From JADFNB01 sp036397455 (GTDB lineage: Bacteria; Gemmatimonadota; Gemmatimonadetes; Gemmatimonadales; GWC2-71-9), in the NCBI GenBank assembly GCA_036397455.1, contig DASWIX010000058.1:59418-123417 (forward strand): DNA of 64,000 bases, written 5' to 3'. Below are positions 1 to 7,678 of the stretch, in pieces (the first letter of the stretch is position 1; the number at the start of each line of letters is the position of its first letter). The notes below the pieces were generated by a model, which was given only the letters and a program-made list of their open reading frames with translations, was not told the DNA's origin and ran no database searches. The translations under genes and the position numbers were made by a program.

Positions 1-218
1 GATGCGTTGGCGTCGCGGTCCGCCATATCCGCCTGGATGGCCATCGCGCGTTCCGCCCCGATGGCCGCTACCACCGCATGGGCGTCCTCCGCACGGGCTC
101 GATAGGTGATAGCCACCCGGGCACCGGCACGCGCTAGCAGGGCGGCGGTCGCCGCGCCGATTCCACGAGATCCCCCCGTGATCAGCACAACCTTGTTCGA
201 CAGGTCGATCAGAGACAT
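1..218 (-). CDS. Short-chain dehydrogenase/reductase, partial (runs off left edge)
   Basis: Only the first 72 codons are inside the window. The visible N-terminus is the Rossmann fold of the classical SDR family: a hydrophobic first strand (KVVLITG) runs into the NAD(P)-binding motif TGGSRGIG at residues 14-21, followed by ALLARAGARVAITYR. Family members reduce 3-oxoacyl-ACP (FabG) or interconvert sugar or alcohol carbonyls. The catalytic Ser/Tyr/Lys would lie beyond the edge, so the substrate cannot be read. The ATG at 218 has a good ribosome site (GGAGG, 4 nt before the start) and lies 25 nt after the stop of the PHP phosphatase gene, so the two are probably cotranscribed. Confidence 0.85.
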   Translation of the reverse strand, partial: MSLIDLSNKVVLITGGSRGIGAATAALLARAGARVAITYRARAEDAHAVVAAIGAERAMAIQADMADRDANA

Positions 219-243
219 GAATCCTCCGGCCCGGGTTGCGGAC

Positions 244-1008
244 CTACAGGTCGAGCCAGCGTCGCACCCGCTCGCTGAGACGTTCCGCGATCTTGGTGGA
301 TGGGATGCCGACCAGCTCCTGGTCTTCCAACACCGCCGCCGGATTGGTGATCATCAGCGGTGCGATGATCTCCGCGGCGTCTCGCTCCTCCAGAAACGTC
401 GCCACACGGGCCAGGCTGCGCCGATCGCCGTGGTTGTCGGCCGCCAGGACATCCGCGAGTCCCGCGCCAACCAGCCGCCTGGCAAGCCGGCCCCGACCGG
501 TCGGCTTCATGAGCGTCGTCGCATCCACTTGCACGCGCGCGCCGGTGTCCCGCCACATCCCCACCGAGGCCGTCGTACTTGCCGAGTAGCGCTCCGGATG
601 CGCGACCAACGGTACGACGCCGGTCGCCGCAATGGCGCGGAGCACGCGTCCCGCGAATTCGGCGACGATCTGATAGGGAAACTCCACCAGGTAGTAGCGC
701 GACCCGGCCAGTGCGTACCGTCGATCGCCGATCGCGTCCGGCGGTAACGGCTCGTCGAGCATGATCTCGAAGCCGGCATGCAAGCGCACGCCATTGGGCG
801 CCGCCGAACGCAGCGATTCCAGCGCCGTGTCCCGGCGCACGATGGCGCGCTCCCCTTTGGCAGGGATCTGACTGGACCGCAAGTGAGGGGTGAGCACCAC
901 GTCCGTGATACCATCCCGCGCGAAGGCCGTCAGCACGCCAACCGATTGATCGAGCGATCGCGAGCCATCGTCGATGTTGGGCAGCAGATGCGAATGGAGA
1001 TCGATCAC
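244..1008 (-). CDS. CpsB/CapC-type PHP-domain protein-tyrosine phosphatase
   Basis: A 254-residue protein, the usual length of the CpsB/CapC/YwqE family of manganese-dependent tyrosine phosphatases that dephosphorylate capsule BY-kinases. The PHP metal-binding motifs are all visible: DLHSHLLPNIDDG (residues 3-15), TPHLR (about 40-44), HAGFEIM, AHPERY and ADNHGD. The start is a GTG at 1008 directly before IDLHSH; upstream in-frame sequence is arginine-rich noise from the neighbouring gene. The likely partner is the Wzc-like kinase at 7679-10093, which has a tyrosine-rich C-terminus. It follows alaS and a small gene in the same direction. I infer that it resets the phosphorylation cycle of polymer export. 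Confidence 0.85.
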   Translation of the reverse strand: MIDLHSHLLPNIDDGSRSLDQSVGVLTAFARDGITDVVLTPHLRSSQIPAKGERAIVRRDTALESLRSAAPNGVRLHAGFEIMLDEPLPPDAIGDRRYALAGSRYYLVEFPYQIVAEFAGRVLRAIAATGVVPLVAHPERYSASTTASVGMWRDTGARVQVDATTLMKPTGRGRLARRLVGAGLADVLAADNHGDRRSLARVATFLEERDAAEIIAPLMITNPAAVLEDQELVGIPSTKIAERLSERVRRWLDL

Positions 1009-1036
1009 GCGCCTCCTCCACGCCCCCAACGACCCC

Positions 1037-1291
1037 TCATTGCAGGCCGCCCAGCACGTCTGGCCTGACCTCGGCGGCGTACTCGCAGGCCAGGGTGACC
1101 AACGCGTCCGCCGCCAGGAGCGTGACCGCCGTTTCGCGGGAGGGCGCCGCCGACAACGCCTCGCGCAACACCGCATCGGCACTCCGTCTCAGGTCGAGGC
1201 CGTGGCGATCGATGGCCAGGCGGATGCGGTCACAGAGAGAGGGCGGCGCGCCGGCGAGCCGGTCGTCCACCCATTGCGCGGGAACGATCAC
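1037..1291 (-). CDS. Small conserved-looking protein of unknown function
   Basis: An 84-residue protein I do not recognise. Its GTG start at 1291 overlaps the alaS stop codon in a GTGA arrangement, and it ends 28 nt before the phosphatase start, so it looks translationally coupled to alaS. The composition is mostly helical (LCDRIRLAIDRHGLDLRRSADAVLREALSAAP), with no cysteines, signal peptide or membrane segment. The tight spacing and ordinary composition favour a real gene over a chance open frame. No function can be assigned from the sequence. Confidence 0.6.
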   Translation of the reverse strand: MIVPAQWVDDRLAGAPPSLCDRIRLAIDRHGLDLRRSADAVLREALSAAPSRETAVTLLAADALVTLACEYAAEVRPDVLGGLQ

Positions 1292-3993
1292 TCGGCCAGC
1301 GCACCAAGGGCGTCCCGCACGACCCGGGGCACCTGTGCCTTCGTTGCCTCGACCTGTTCCGGATTCCCGATACCGCCTGACGCGAAGTGCGGGCGGCCCC
1401 CACCCGAGCCACCACCGATCTCGGCAATACGGCGCACCAGGTCACCGGCGCGTATCCCCCGCGCGATCAGATCATCGGTCACGGCCACATGCACTCCCGG
1501 GCGAGTACCGCCCGTGAACAACACGCTCACCGCGCTGTGCGCCTGCCGGCGGAAGTTGTCCATCAGCGTACCGATTTGCCCGCGATCGGTGACCGGCGCA
1601 TCGTCCACCACCAACCGCACCTTGCCCATGACATGTTCGGTCCCGCCGCCGCCGCCCGCGTTCGCGCCCTGCAAGAGGTCCTCGATTTGTTTCGCGAGCA
1701 CGCGGCGCTCGGCGAGTAGCGACTCGACCTTGCGACCGACATGCTCCGGACTGGTGCGCAGGACCTCCGCGATCGCGCCGAGACGGGCGTCGAGCGCGCG
1801 GACGATCTCGTATGCGCCCGGCCCGGTCACCGCCTCGATACGACGCACGCCCGCCGCCACACCGGATTCAGCGGTAAAGTGAAACATGCCGATCTGGCCG
1901 GTCGTCCGCACATGGGTCCCACCGCACAATTCCACCGACAGACCCGCGATGTCCACCACCCGTACGACGTCGCCGTACTTCTCGCCGAACAACGCCATCG
2001 CACCGCGCGCGAGTGCGTCCGCGTAGGGAAGCTGGTACGTGTCAACATCCACGTTGGCCCATATCCCCTGGTTTACGATCTCCTCGATCCGGGCCAACTC
2101 GTCGTCGGTCACCGGGACATGGTGTGAGAAGTCGAACCGCAACCGATCCGGAGCCACGACCGATCCCGCCTGTCGAGCGTGGTCGCCCAGCACCGTGTGG
2201 AGAGCGGCGTGGGCCAGGTGGGTCGCGGTGTGATTGCGTTCGATGTCGCGGCGCCGGCCCTCCGTCACCGACGCGGTGACGGGTGTGGGCTCGAACGGGG
2301 ACTCGAACGCCCCGACCGCCACCTGCTTCCCGTCGATGCGCAGCACGTCGTCGACCGTCAGTTGCCAGCCGTCACCCCGCACCGTCCCCGTGTCGCTTAC
2401 CTGACCGCCCGATTCCGCATAGAACGGGTTGTCATGCAGCACGAGTTCGAGACGGCCGGCGTCGTGCCGAAACGCCAGGATGTCCGTTTCGGTTTCCGTC
2501 GTCTCGTACCCAACGAAGCGCTGCCGACGGCGCGGGATGACCCGCGTCCACTTCCCTTTCCGCCGCCCGCGCCCGCGCGCGCGATCGTGCGACCCCTCGC
2601 GTGTGCCACTGCCCGTGCGGGTCGTGCCCGAGCCGGCGATCGACAAGGAGACGGGCACGTCACCGGTGCCTTGCATGCCGGCGGCGCGCGAGCGTTCCTG
2701 CTGCGTCACGAGCGCCCGCTGGAAACCAGCGACGTCGACCGTCCACCCGCGCTCCCCGGCTATGACCTGCGTCAGGTCGAGGGGAAACCCATAGGTGTCG
2801 TACAAGCGGAACGCTTCATCCCCGCCGATCACGCCGCTCGGACCGGAGATTTGTTTGTCGAGGCGCCACAAGCCGCCTTCGATGGTCTCGAGAAACCGCT
2901 CCTCTTCCGCCTGCGTGACCTCATGGATGTGATCGCGTTTCGATACGAGTTCGGGGTACGCCGCGCCCATCAGTTCAATGACTCGATCGGCAAGGTGGAC
3001 GAGCGTCGGCTGCGGGCGACCGAGCAGATACGCGTGCCGAACGGCCCGGCGCAGGATGCGGCGCAACACGTATCCCCGTCCGTCGTTGGACGGATACACC
3101 CCGTCCGCGAGCAGGAACGTGACCGCGCGGGCGTGATCGGCCAACACCCGAAACCCGGCGCCGGCCGGGCCCGGATCGTAGGGATGCTCGATCAGCTCGG
3201 CCGCCGTTTCGATGATCGGGAGAAACAGGTCGGTGTGGAAGTTGGAGTCGGTTTCCTGCATGACCGCCGCGATCCGCTCGAGCCCGGCGCCCGTGTCGAC
3301 CGAGGGGGCCGGCAGCGGCGTCCGTGATCCGTCAGCCGCCTGGTCGAACTGCATGAACACGAGATTCCAGATCTCGAGCAGCGCCCCGGATTCGGCCAGC
3401 GCCTCGAAGTCGCTCTGGATGGGCGGCGTCCGGCTGGGCGCGCGGCCAGCGCGGAGATCGATGAAGATCTCCGAACACGGGCCGCACGGCCCGGTGTCGC
3501 CCATCTGCCAGAAGTTGTCCGCGTCGCCAAGGCCATAGATCCGGCGGGGATCGATGCCGGTGACCTCCCGCCAGAGCGCGCGGGCCTCCTCGTCCTCATG
3601 GTGGACCGATACGTACAGACGATCGGGATCGATGCCAAGGTAGCGGTCTGACGTCACCCACTCCCAGCCGTACGCGATCGCCTCGCGCTTGAAGTAGTCC
3701 CCAAACGAGAAATTGCCCAACATCTCGAAGAACGTATGGTGCCGGGCGGTATGTCCCACCTGCTCCAGATCGTTGTGCTTGCCGCCGGCGCGAACGCACT
3801 TCTGCACGGTGACCGCCCGCGGGGAGGCGCGCCGCTCGATCCCCTGGAACACGCGCTTGAACTGGACCATCCCGGCGTTCGTGAACAGCAAGGTGGGGTC
3901 CCCATGCGGCACCAGGGGCGAGGAGGGAACCGGCTCATGTCCGCGCTCGCCGAAGTACTCGACGAACGATTGGCGAATCTTATCGGCTTCCAT
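1288..3993 (-). CDS. alaS: Alanyl-tRNA synthetase
   Basis: Attaches alanine to tRNA-Ala and edits mischarged Ser/Gly. The 901-residue protein has the class II catalytic core at residues 1-250 (FTNAGMVQFKRVFQG, RHHTFFEMLGNFSFGDYFK), the tRNA-recognition region to about 440, the editing domain with zinc/catalytic residues H588 and H592 (NHTATHL) and C690 and H694 (CGGTH), and a C-terminal domain with a Gly-rich linker (GGGGG, 780-784). Residues about 454-491 form an unusual Arg/Gly-rich insertion between the tRNA-recognition and editing domains; most bacterial AlaRS have only a short linker here. A 13-bp inverted repeat lies 19 bp upstream of the start. Confidence 0.97.
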   Translation of the reverse strand: MEADKIRQSFVEYFGERGHEPVPSSPLVPHGDPTLLFTNAGMVQFKRVFQGIERRASPRAVTVQKCVRAGGKHNDLEQVGHTARHHTFFEMLGNFSFGDYFKREAIAYGWEWVTSDRYLGIDPDRLYVSVHHEDEEARALWREVTGIDPRRIYGLGDADNFWQMGDTGPCGPCSEIFIDLRAGRAPSRTPPIQSDFEALAESGALLEIWNLVFMQFDQAADGSRTPLPAPSVDTGAGLERIAAVMQETDSNFHTDLFLPIIETAAELIEHPYDPGPAGAGFRVLADHARAVTFLLADGVYPSNDGRGYVLRRILRRAVRHAYLLGRPQPTLVHLADRVIELMGAAYPELVSKRDHIHEVTQAEEERFLETIEGGLWRLDKQISGPSGVIGGDEAFRLYDTYGFPLDLTQVIAGERGWTVDVAGFQRALVTQQERSRAAGMQGTGDVPVSLSIAGSGTTRTGSGTREGSHDRARGRGRRKGKWTRVIPRRRQRFVGYETTETETDILAFRHDAGRLELVLHDNPFYAESGGQVSDTGTVRGDGWQLTVDDVLRIDGKQVAVGAFESPFEPTPVTASVTEGRRRDIERNHTATHLAHAALHTVLGDHARQAGSVVAPDRLRFDFSHHVPVTDDELARIEEIVNQGIWANVDVDTYQLPYADALARGAMALFGEKYGDVVRVVDIAGLSVELCGGTHVRTTGQIGMFHFTAESGVAAGVRRIEAVTGPGAYEIVRALDARLGAIAEVLRTSPEHVGRKVESLLAERRVLAKQIEDLLQGANAGGGGGTEHVMGKVRLVVDDAPVTDRGQIGTLMDNFRRQAHSAVSVLFTGGTRPGVHVAVTDDLIARGIRAGDLVRRIAEIGGGSGGGRPHFASGGIGNPEQVEATKAQVPRVVRDALGALAE

Positions 3994-4011
3994 CGCGGGA
4001 AACCTAACGAA

Positions 4012-4066
4012 CGATGTGACGGGACGGCAGGAGAGCTCGGTCGGCCGCGCTCATCCCGTCACATCG
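4012..4066. repeat. 13-bp perfect inverted repeat in the alaS leader / 3' end of the beta-propeller gene
   Basis: The arms CGATGTGACGGGA (4012-4024) and TCCCGTCACATCG (4054-4066) are perfectly complementary across a 29-nt spacer. On leftward transcripts the hairpin starts 3 nt after the stop of the upstream gene (4070-5068) and ends 18 nt before the alaS ATG. There is no U-run after it, so it is not a classical intrinsic terminator. It could stabilise the upstream message, or act as a leader structure or protein site for alaS. Confidence 0.7.
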
Positions 4067-4069
4067 GGG

Positions 4070-5068
4070 TCACGACGGGGCCGCTACGTGGAGCGAGAAG
4101 ATCGCGTTCACCCCGTTGGCCTCGACCGGATACTCCCCGACGACCGATTGCGACACGAGGTCGAACACGACGACGCGCGTCGCCAGCGGCCGTTGGGCAT
4201 CGGATCCCGTCACCCTGTCCCTGAACCACCGGACGCTCTCCTTCCAGCGGGTCGCGCGTAGCCGCGAGAAACCCACCGCGACGTGACGCTCATCAAGGAG
4301 TGCGATACCGCGACACCATCCGAGCGGGTGGCCCGGACGCGCGATCGCGTTGAGATCGACGCGCGAGATGATCCGGTGCGACGCGGGATCCACGGTGATG
4401 ACGAACCCGTCGACGCTCGTGAAGTACAACACCCCGTCTCGCAACAGACCATCGTGAATGTACGTGTCCGCTATGCGCTCGATCCGACCGGGACCGGTGA
4501 GGCAGACCGCGTCTCCCTGATGGCAACGCGTCGCCCAAATCGACTCCCCGAGGCGGAATACGTGATTGGGGTGGGAGATGTGAGGCTTCGTCGACGGCAC
4601 CTTGCGGTAGTCGACGTGACGCGAGAACCGTGACCAGGGCTCCTCCTCCGTAACCGCCCACTCCCGCAAAACCGTTCCCTCGGCGCTGACCTCGAGCACC
4701 ATGTCGAGTCCCGTGTTCGCCACGAGCATCGCCCCATCGTCCCCGGGGCCGACGAAATGCACGTCATTCAGGCATGGCAAGCTGACGTACCGGGTCCGCT
4801 GGAAGGTCGGGACGGTGTAGGCGAGCAGTTCCGTTTGCGTGCAGACGTGGAGTGTGTCGCCGTCGAGGGAGCCGGCCTTGAACACAAAAGACGGTCGATC
4901 GGCCGGACACACCTCCGGGGGTGACTGGTACTCGACTTCCACCGCTCCCGAGCCCGAGCGGAGATCGAGCCTGAGGATGACGGCGCAACCGTAATGGTGC
5001 CACTCGCGAACGCGCTCAACGTCGGTCCCGCGGCGTTGGCGGCCCCCAACTACGTACAACTCGTTCAC
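4070..5068 (-). CDS. Beta-propeller-like protein of unknown function
   Basis: A 332-residue protein with no signal peptide and repeated short beta-strand blocks ending in hydrophobic-aspartate or tryptophan turns (RLGESIWATRCHQGDAVCL, DGLLRDGVLYFTSVDGFVITVD, WCRGIALLDERHVAVGFSR). This pattern resembles NHL/quinoprotein-type propellers. The sequence includes HISHPNHVFRLG and LNDVHFVGPGDDGAMLVANTGLDMVLEVS, which look like successive blades. I do not recognise a named family. It sits between alaS and the SLBB export gene, all leftward, which suggests a role in polymer biosynthesis or sensing, but that is inference. Catalytic residues cannot be pointed to. Confidence 0.7.
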   Translation of the reverse strand: MNELYVVGGRQRRGTDVERVREWHHYGCAVILRLDLRSGSGAVEVEYQSPPEVCPADRPSFVFKAGSLDGDTLHVCTQTELLAYTVPTFQRTRYVSLPCLNDVHFVGPGDDGAMLVANTGLDMVLEVSAEGTVLREWAVTEEEPWSRFSRHVDYRKVPSTKPHISHPNHVFRLGESIWATRCHQGDAVCLTGPGRIERIADTYIHDGLLRDGVLYFTSVDGFVITVDPASHRIISRVDLNAIARPGHPLGWCRGIALLDERHVAVGFSRLRATRWKESVRWFRDRVTGSDAQRPLATRVVVFDLVSQSVVGEYPVEANGVNAIFSLHVAAPS

Positions 5069-5122
5069 AGCATCCTTTCCCGCGCCGGGATCTGAGATTT
5101 GTACCGTCAGGTCGGGACCGAC

Positions 5123-5132
5123 GGGGGGGGGG
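5123..5132. repeat. Homopolymeric tract of ten G
   Basis: Ten consecutive G (C on the leftward coding strand), just after the stop of the SLBB export gene and about 55 nt before the start of the next leftward gene. Tracts of this length can slip during replication. Here it lies between genes, so any effect would be on mRNA spacing or structure, not on reading frame. Confidence 0.9.
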
Positions 5133-5138
5133 CGGTGG

Positions 5139-5957
5139 CTAGAAGATCTGAGTCACCGCGAAGATCGTGAGCGGAATCGACAGGATCAGGCTGACCACGC
5201 GCACGGCGCCTTCAGCCCCACCAAGGCCGCTGCTGTGCCGGGGGATGACAATTCGGTCGCCCGCGCGGATGTTCATGATGTCGAGCGTGCGACCCTCGGT
5301 GATGGCCGTCTGCAGCGCCGGGCCCTCCCACACCGCGTCACTCTCACGCTCGATCCGCATGCGCTCGATGAACGCGTCTCGGGTCGGGCCGCCGGCCAGC
5401 ATGAGGGCATCCGTGATCAGCCCTTCGGTCGCGACCACGTAGAACCCGGGGGTCGTGACCTCACCGACGATGGAGACGCGGATCAGGGTCCGCGCCCGCA
5501 GCACCGGATCACGCACGAACCGCCCGATATGCGTGCGGAGGTGTTGCTGCAGTTCGGAGCGCAGCACGCCGGCTAATGCCACGACCCCCGCCATCGGGAG
5601 CCGCAGATCCGGTCCCGTCTCGACCGTGAATGTGTCGCTGAGCACTTCTTCTTCCTCGACCTCGAGCACGATCCGATCGCCGACCTGGAAATCGCCCTGC
5701 TCGAGCCGGGCACGGATCCTCGCGGCATCGCCACGGGCCTGGTCGCGCAGGCGGCCACTGTAGGCAGGAGATGACGCCGCCGCTTCGTAGCGGTCCAGCA
5801 GGACGCGCAGCGAGTCTCGGGTCGCGTACAGGCGGCGTACGTCCCACGATTCTTGCTGGGCCGAAAGCAAAGCCGGTGCGCCCACGATTGCGCTGGCGAG
5901 CATGACACGCACGCCGGCCTGGCGGAGAAGTCGCGGAATGTGAGTTACTCGATTCAT
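5139..5957 (-). CDS. Polysaccharide export protein, Wza/SLBB family
   Basis: A 272-residue protein with an N-terminal signal sequence (VMLASAIVGAPALLSAQ), a helical stretch (about 40-85), a polysaccharide-export domain beginning at GDFQVGDRIVLEVEEEE with LPMAGVVALAGVLRSELQQHLRTHIGRFVRDPVL, and an SLBB domain (IRVSIVGEVTTPGFYVV...TDALMLAGGPT). It ends in a hydrophobic C-terminus (VSLILSIPLTIFAVTQIF) that may insert in a membrane. It should act in the periplasm or outer membrane with the Wzc-like protein at 7679-10093 to carry polymer out of the cell. It is shorter than E. coli Wza and has no obvious lipobox. I prefer ATG 5957; an in-frame TTG at 5990 is a weaker alternative. Confidence 0.85.
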   Translation of the reverse strand: MNRVTHIPRLLRQAGVRVMLASAIVGAPALLSAQQESWDVRRLYATRDSLRVLLDRYEAAASSPAYSGRLRDQARGDAARIRARLEQGDFQVGDRIVLEVEEEEVLSDTFTVETGPDLRLPMAGVVALAGVLRSELQQHLRTHIGRFVRDPVLRARTLIRVSIVGEVTTPGFYVVATEGLITDALMLAGGPTRDAFIERMRIERESDAVWEGPALQTAITEGRTLDIMNIRAGDRIVIPRHSSGLGGAEGAVRVVSLILSIPLTIFAVTQIF

Positions 5958-6021
5958 GAGGTCGCTGGCGGGTAGTGGACGCGATACCAACCTAAGTAGG
6001 CCAGTCGGCCACCGCCACCGC

Positions 6022-6267
6022 TCAGTCGCTCTTGCGGACGGTGCTCAGGATCGGCCCAGCACCGGCACTCAATCCGAATCGGGCAAGCTGGGACAGTTTG
6101 CGCAGCATGGGATCCTCGTACAGCGGCTCCACGATTGCGCCGCACGCCGGGCATCCAACGCCCGCGAGCCGCCCGACCAGTCTCGTCGGCGCGTCCCCGG
6201 AGCGCATTGCTCGCTTGCTATCGGGGGCGAGTGCCGCCCCGCACTGCTCGCATCGCAGAATCGCCAT
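6022..6267 (-). CDS. Small zinc-ribbon protein
   Basis: An 81-residue protein with two CxxC pairs, CEQCGAAL near the N-terminus and CPACGAIVEPLYEDP about 35 residues later, the layout of a zinc ribbon. The C-terminal part is a short helix. In-frame starts exist up to 6330; ATG 6267 (MAILRCEQCG) puts the first CxxC near the N-terminus as in similar small ribbons. It precedes the SLBB gene in the same direction by about 65 nt. The function is unknown; such proteins often bind nucleic acid or a protein partner. Confidence 0.55.
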   Translation of the reverse strand: MAILRCEQCGAALAPDSKRAMRSGDAPTRLVGRLAGVGCPACGAIVEPLYEDPMLRKLSQLARFGLSAGAGPILSTVRKSD

Positions 6268-6639
6268 CCTCCTGATCATCTCAACAGCCAACATGGCCGC
6301 TGCGTTCCGCTCGCTGAGGTCGGGGTTCAAGAACGGGGCCTCGATCCCGGGCCGCTGCCGGCATTACACAAGTAACAGTGGGACAACGTGTTACCACACA
6401 CGTCCCGCTGTCGCAAATCGGGTCGTGTGGCGTGCATCACGTTGCGCACTTGCTTCAGAACTTGGTGCGATGTAGCCCTCCTGCCACGGATTCAGTGGCG
6501 GCGGGAGGATGATACATCGTCCAAGTCATTGCCAATTAACAACTTGAAGCCGAGACGCCGGAGGCATGGACCGTGCAACGAAAGCGCGCCAGTTATACTC
6601 GGCGTTCCGAAGCGGGACCTGAACACCATCTTCAACCCC
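6268..6639. other. Intergenic region upstream of the divergent zinc-ribbon and response-regulator genes
   Basis: A 372-bp non-coding stretch between divergent genes, less GC-rich than its surroundings. It holds a bulged inverted repeat at 6380-6406 (GGGA/TCCC and CGTGT/ACACG arms). It also holds an imperfect relative of the TGTTGC-N6-GCAACA box at 6440-6457 (CGTTGC-GCACTT-GCTTCA, 9 of 12 arm bases), but no -24/-12 promoter was found near it. No RNA gene was recognised. Confidence 0.5.
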
Positions 6640-7596
6640 ATGCGGCGGCAAACGAAAGAGGCGCTCGTGGCCAACCGACACCGCCCTACCCGACCACCGG
6701 TCGTCCTCATTATTGACGACCATGAGTGGTCCACGCGGTCGCTGGAGAGCATTCTTGCACCAAACGGCTACGCGGTCATGCGCGCCTACACCGGCTCCAA
6801 GGGGCTGGACCGTGCCCGGTCGCATAGGCCGGACTTGGTGATCATCGATGTCAACCTGCCTGACGCCAGTGGGCTGGACGTGTGCCGCGCGCTTCGGGCC
6901 GATCCACATTTCGGTCCGTCCAACCCGATTCTGATCACGAGTCCCGAGAGGGCTACGCGGCCCCAGCGCCTCGAAGCCCTTCGGGCGGGGGCCTGGGACT
7001 TTCTCTCCTATCCGGCCGATGCCGAAGAATTGCTGCTTCGGCTTGGCGCGTACGTGGGCGCCAAGCTCGAGGCCGATCGCCTGCGGGATGCCACGCTCGT
7101 GGACGAAGACACGGGGCTCTACAACCTGCGTGGCATTGAACGCCGCGCACGGGAGCTCGGCTCGCTTGCCTACCGCGACCGCACCGGGCTTGCGTGTGTC
7201 GTCGTGGCCCCAGCCTCGGCCGACGTGGACGAGCGGGATGTGGCTGATACCGTCGCACGCCTTGCTCGGGGCCTGCAGGATACGGCCCGCGTCTCGGACG
7301 TGATCGGGCGTACCGGTCGTAACGAATTCGTGGTCGTCGCTCCGGGAACGGGTCGGACCGGGGTCGAGCGTCTGGCGGCGCGCATCGCCGCGGCGCTCGA
7401 GGCGGCCGACGACAAAGTCGGGATGCGGGTGCTGGCCGGCTATGACGCCATCGAGAATGTCCGTGAAGCGGCAATGGCGCCCTCCGACCTGATTTTGAAC
7501 GCCACGGGGGCGCTGCGCACCGCAAAGACCGCCGCCAACGGCGGCGACGCCGGCTGGGCGCAGCGATTCGCTCCGGGCTCGCCAACCACCCACTGA
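6640..7596 (+). CDS. Response regulator with degenerate GGDEF output domain
   Basis: A 318-residue protein. Residues about 20-140 are a receiver domain with the acidic pair D26-D27 (LIIDDHEW) and phospho-acceptor D70 (LVIIDVNLPDASG). Residues about 165-300 align with a GGDEF domain: DEDTGLYNLRGIE matches the DxLTGLxNRR entry motif and RVSDVIGRTGRNEFVVVAPGT matches the active-site loop. The signature GGDEF is replaced by GRNEF, so cyclic-di-GMP synthesis is not expected. It may be a binding or structural output. It sits divergent from the zinc-ribbon gene and convergent with the Wzc-like kinase. ATG 6640 is chosen because upstream in-frame sequence is not protein-like. Confidence 0.8.
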   Translation: MRRQTKEALVANRHRPTRPPVVLIIDDHEWSTRSLESILAPNGYAVMRAYTGSKGLDRARSHRPDLVIIDVNLPDASGLDVCRALRADPHFGPSNPILITSPERATRPQRLEALRAGAWDFLSYPADAEELLLRLGAYVGAKLEADRLRDATLVDEDTGLYNLRGIERRARELGSLAYRDRTGLACVVVAPASADVDERDVADTVARLARGLQDTARVSDVIGRTGRNEFVVVAPGTGRTGVERLAARIAAALEAADDKVGMRVLAGYDAIENVREAAMAPSDLILNATGALRTAKTAANGGDAGWAQRFAPGSPTTH

Positions 7597-7678
7597 GCGC
7601 CAAGCCGGTTTCGCATGCAGGCAGCTTCGACGTCACCTGCCACGGTCACGCGATGACCTGAGGAGAGGTCGGGCCCCG

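Noticed and set aside
106..747. Rightward open frame over the SDR/phosphatase junction
   Set aside because: It overlaps two recognisable genes on the other strand and has no domain or ribosome site of its own.
6440..6457. Relative of the palindrome (CGTTGC-GCACTT-GCTTCA)
   Set aside because: Only 9 of 12 arm bases match and no -24/-12 element lies downstream before the response regulator gene.
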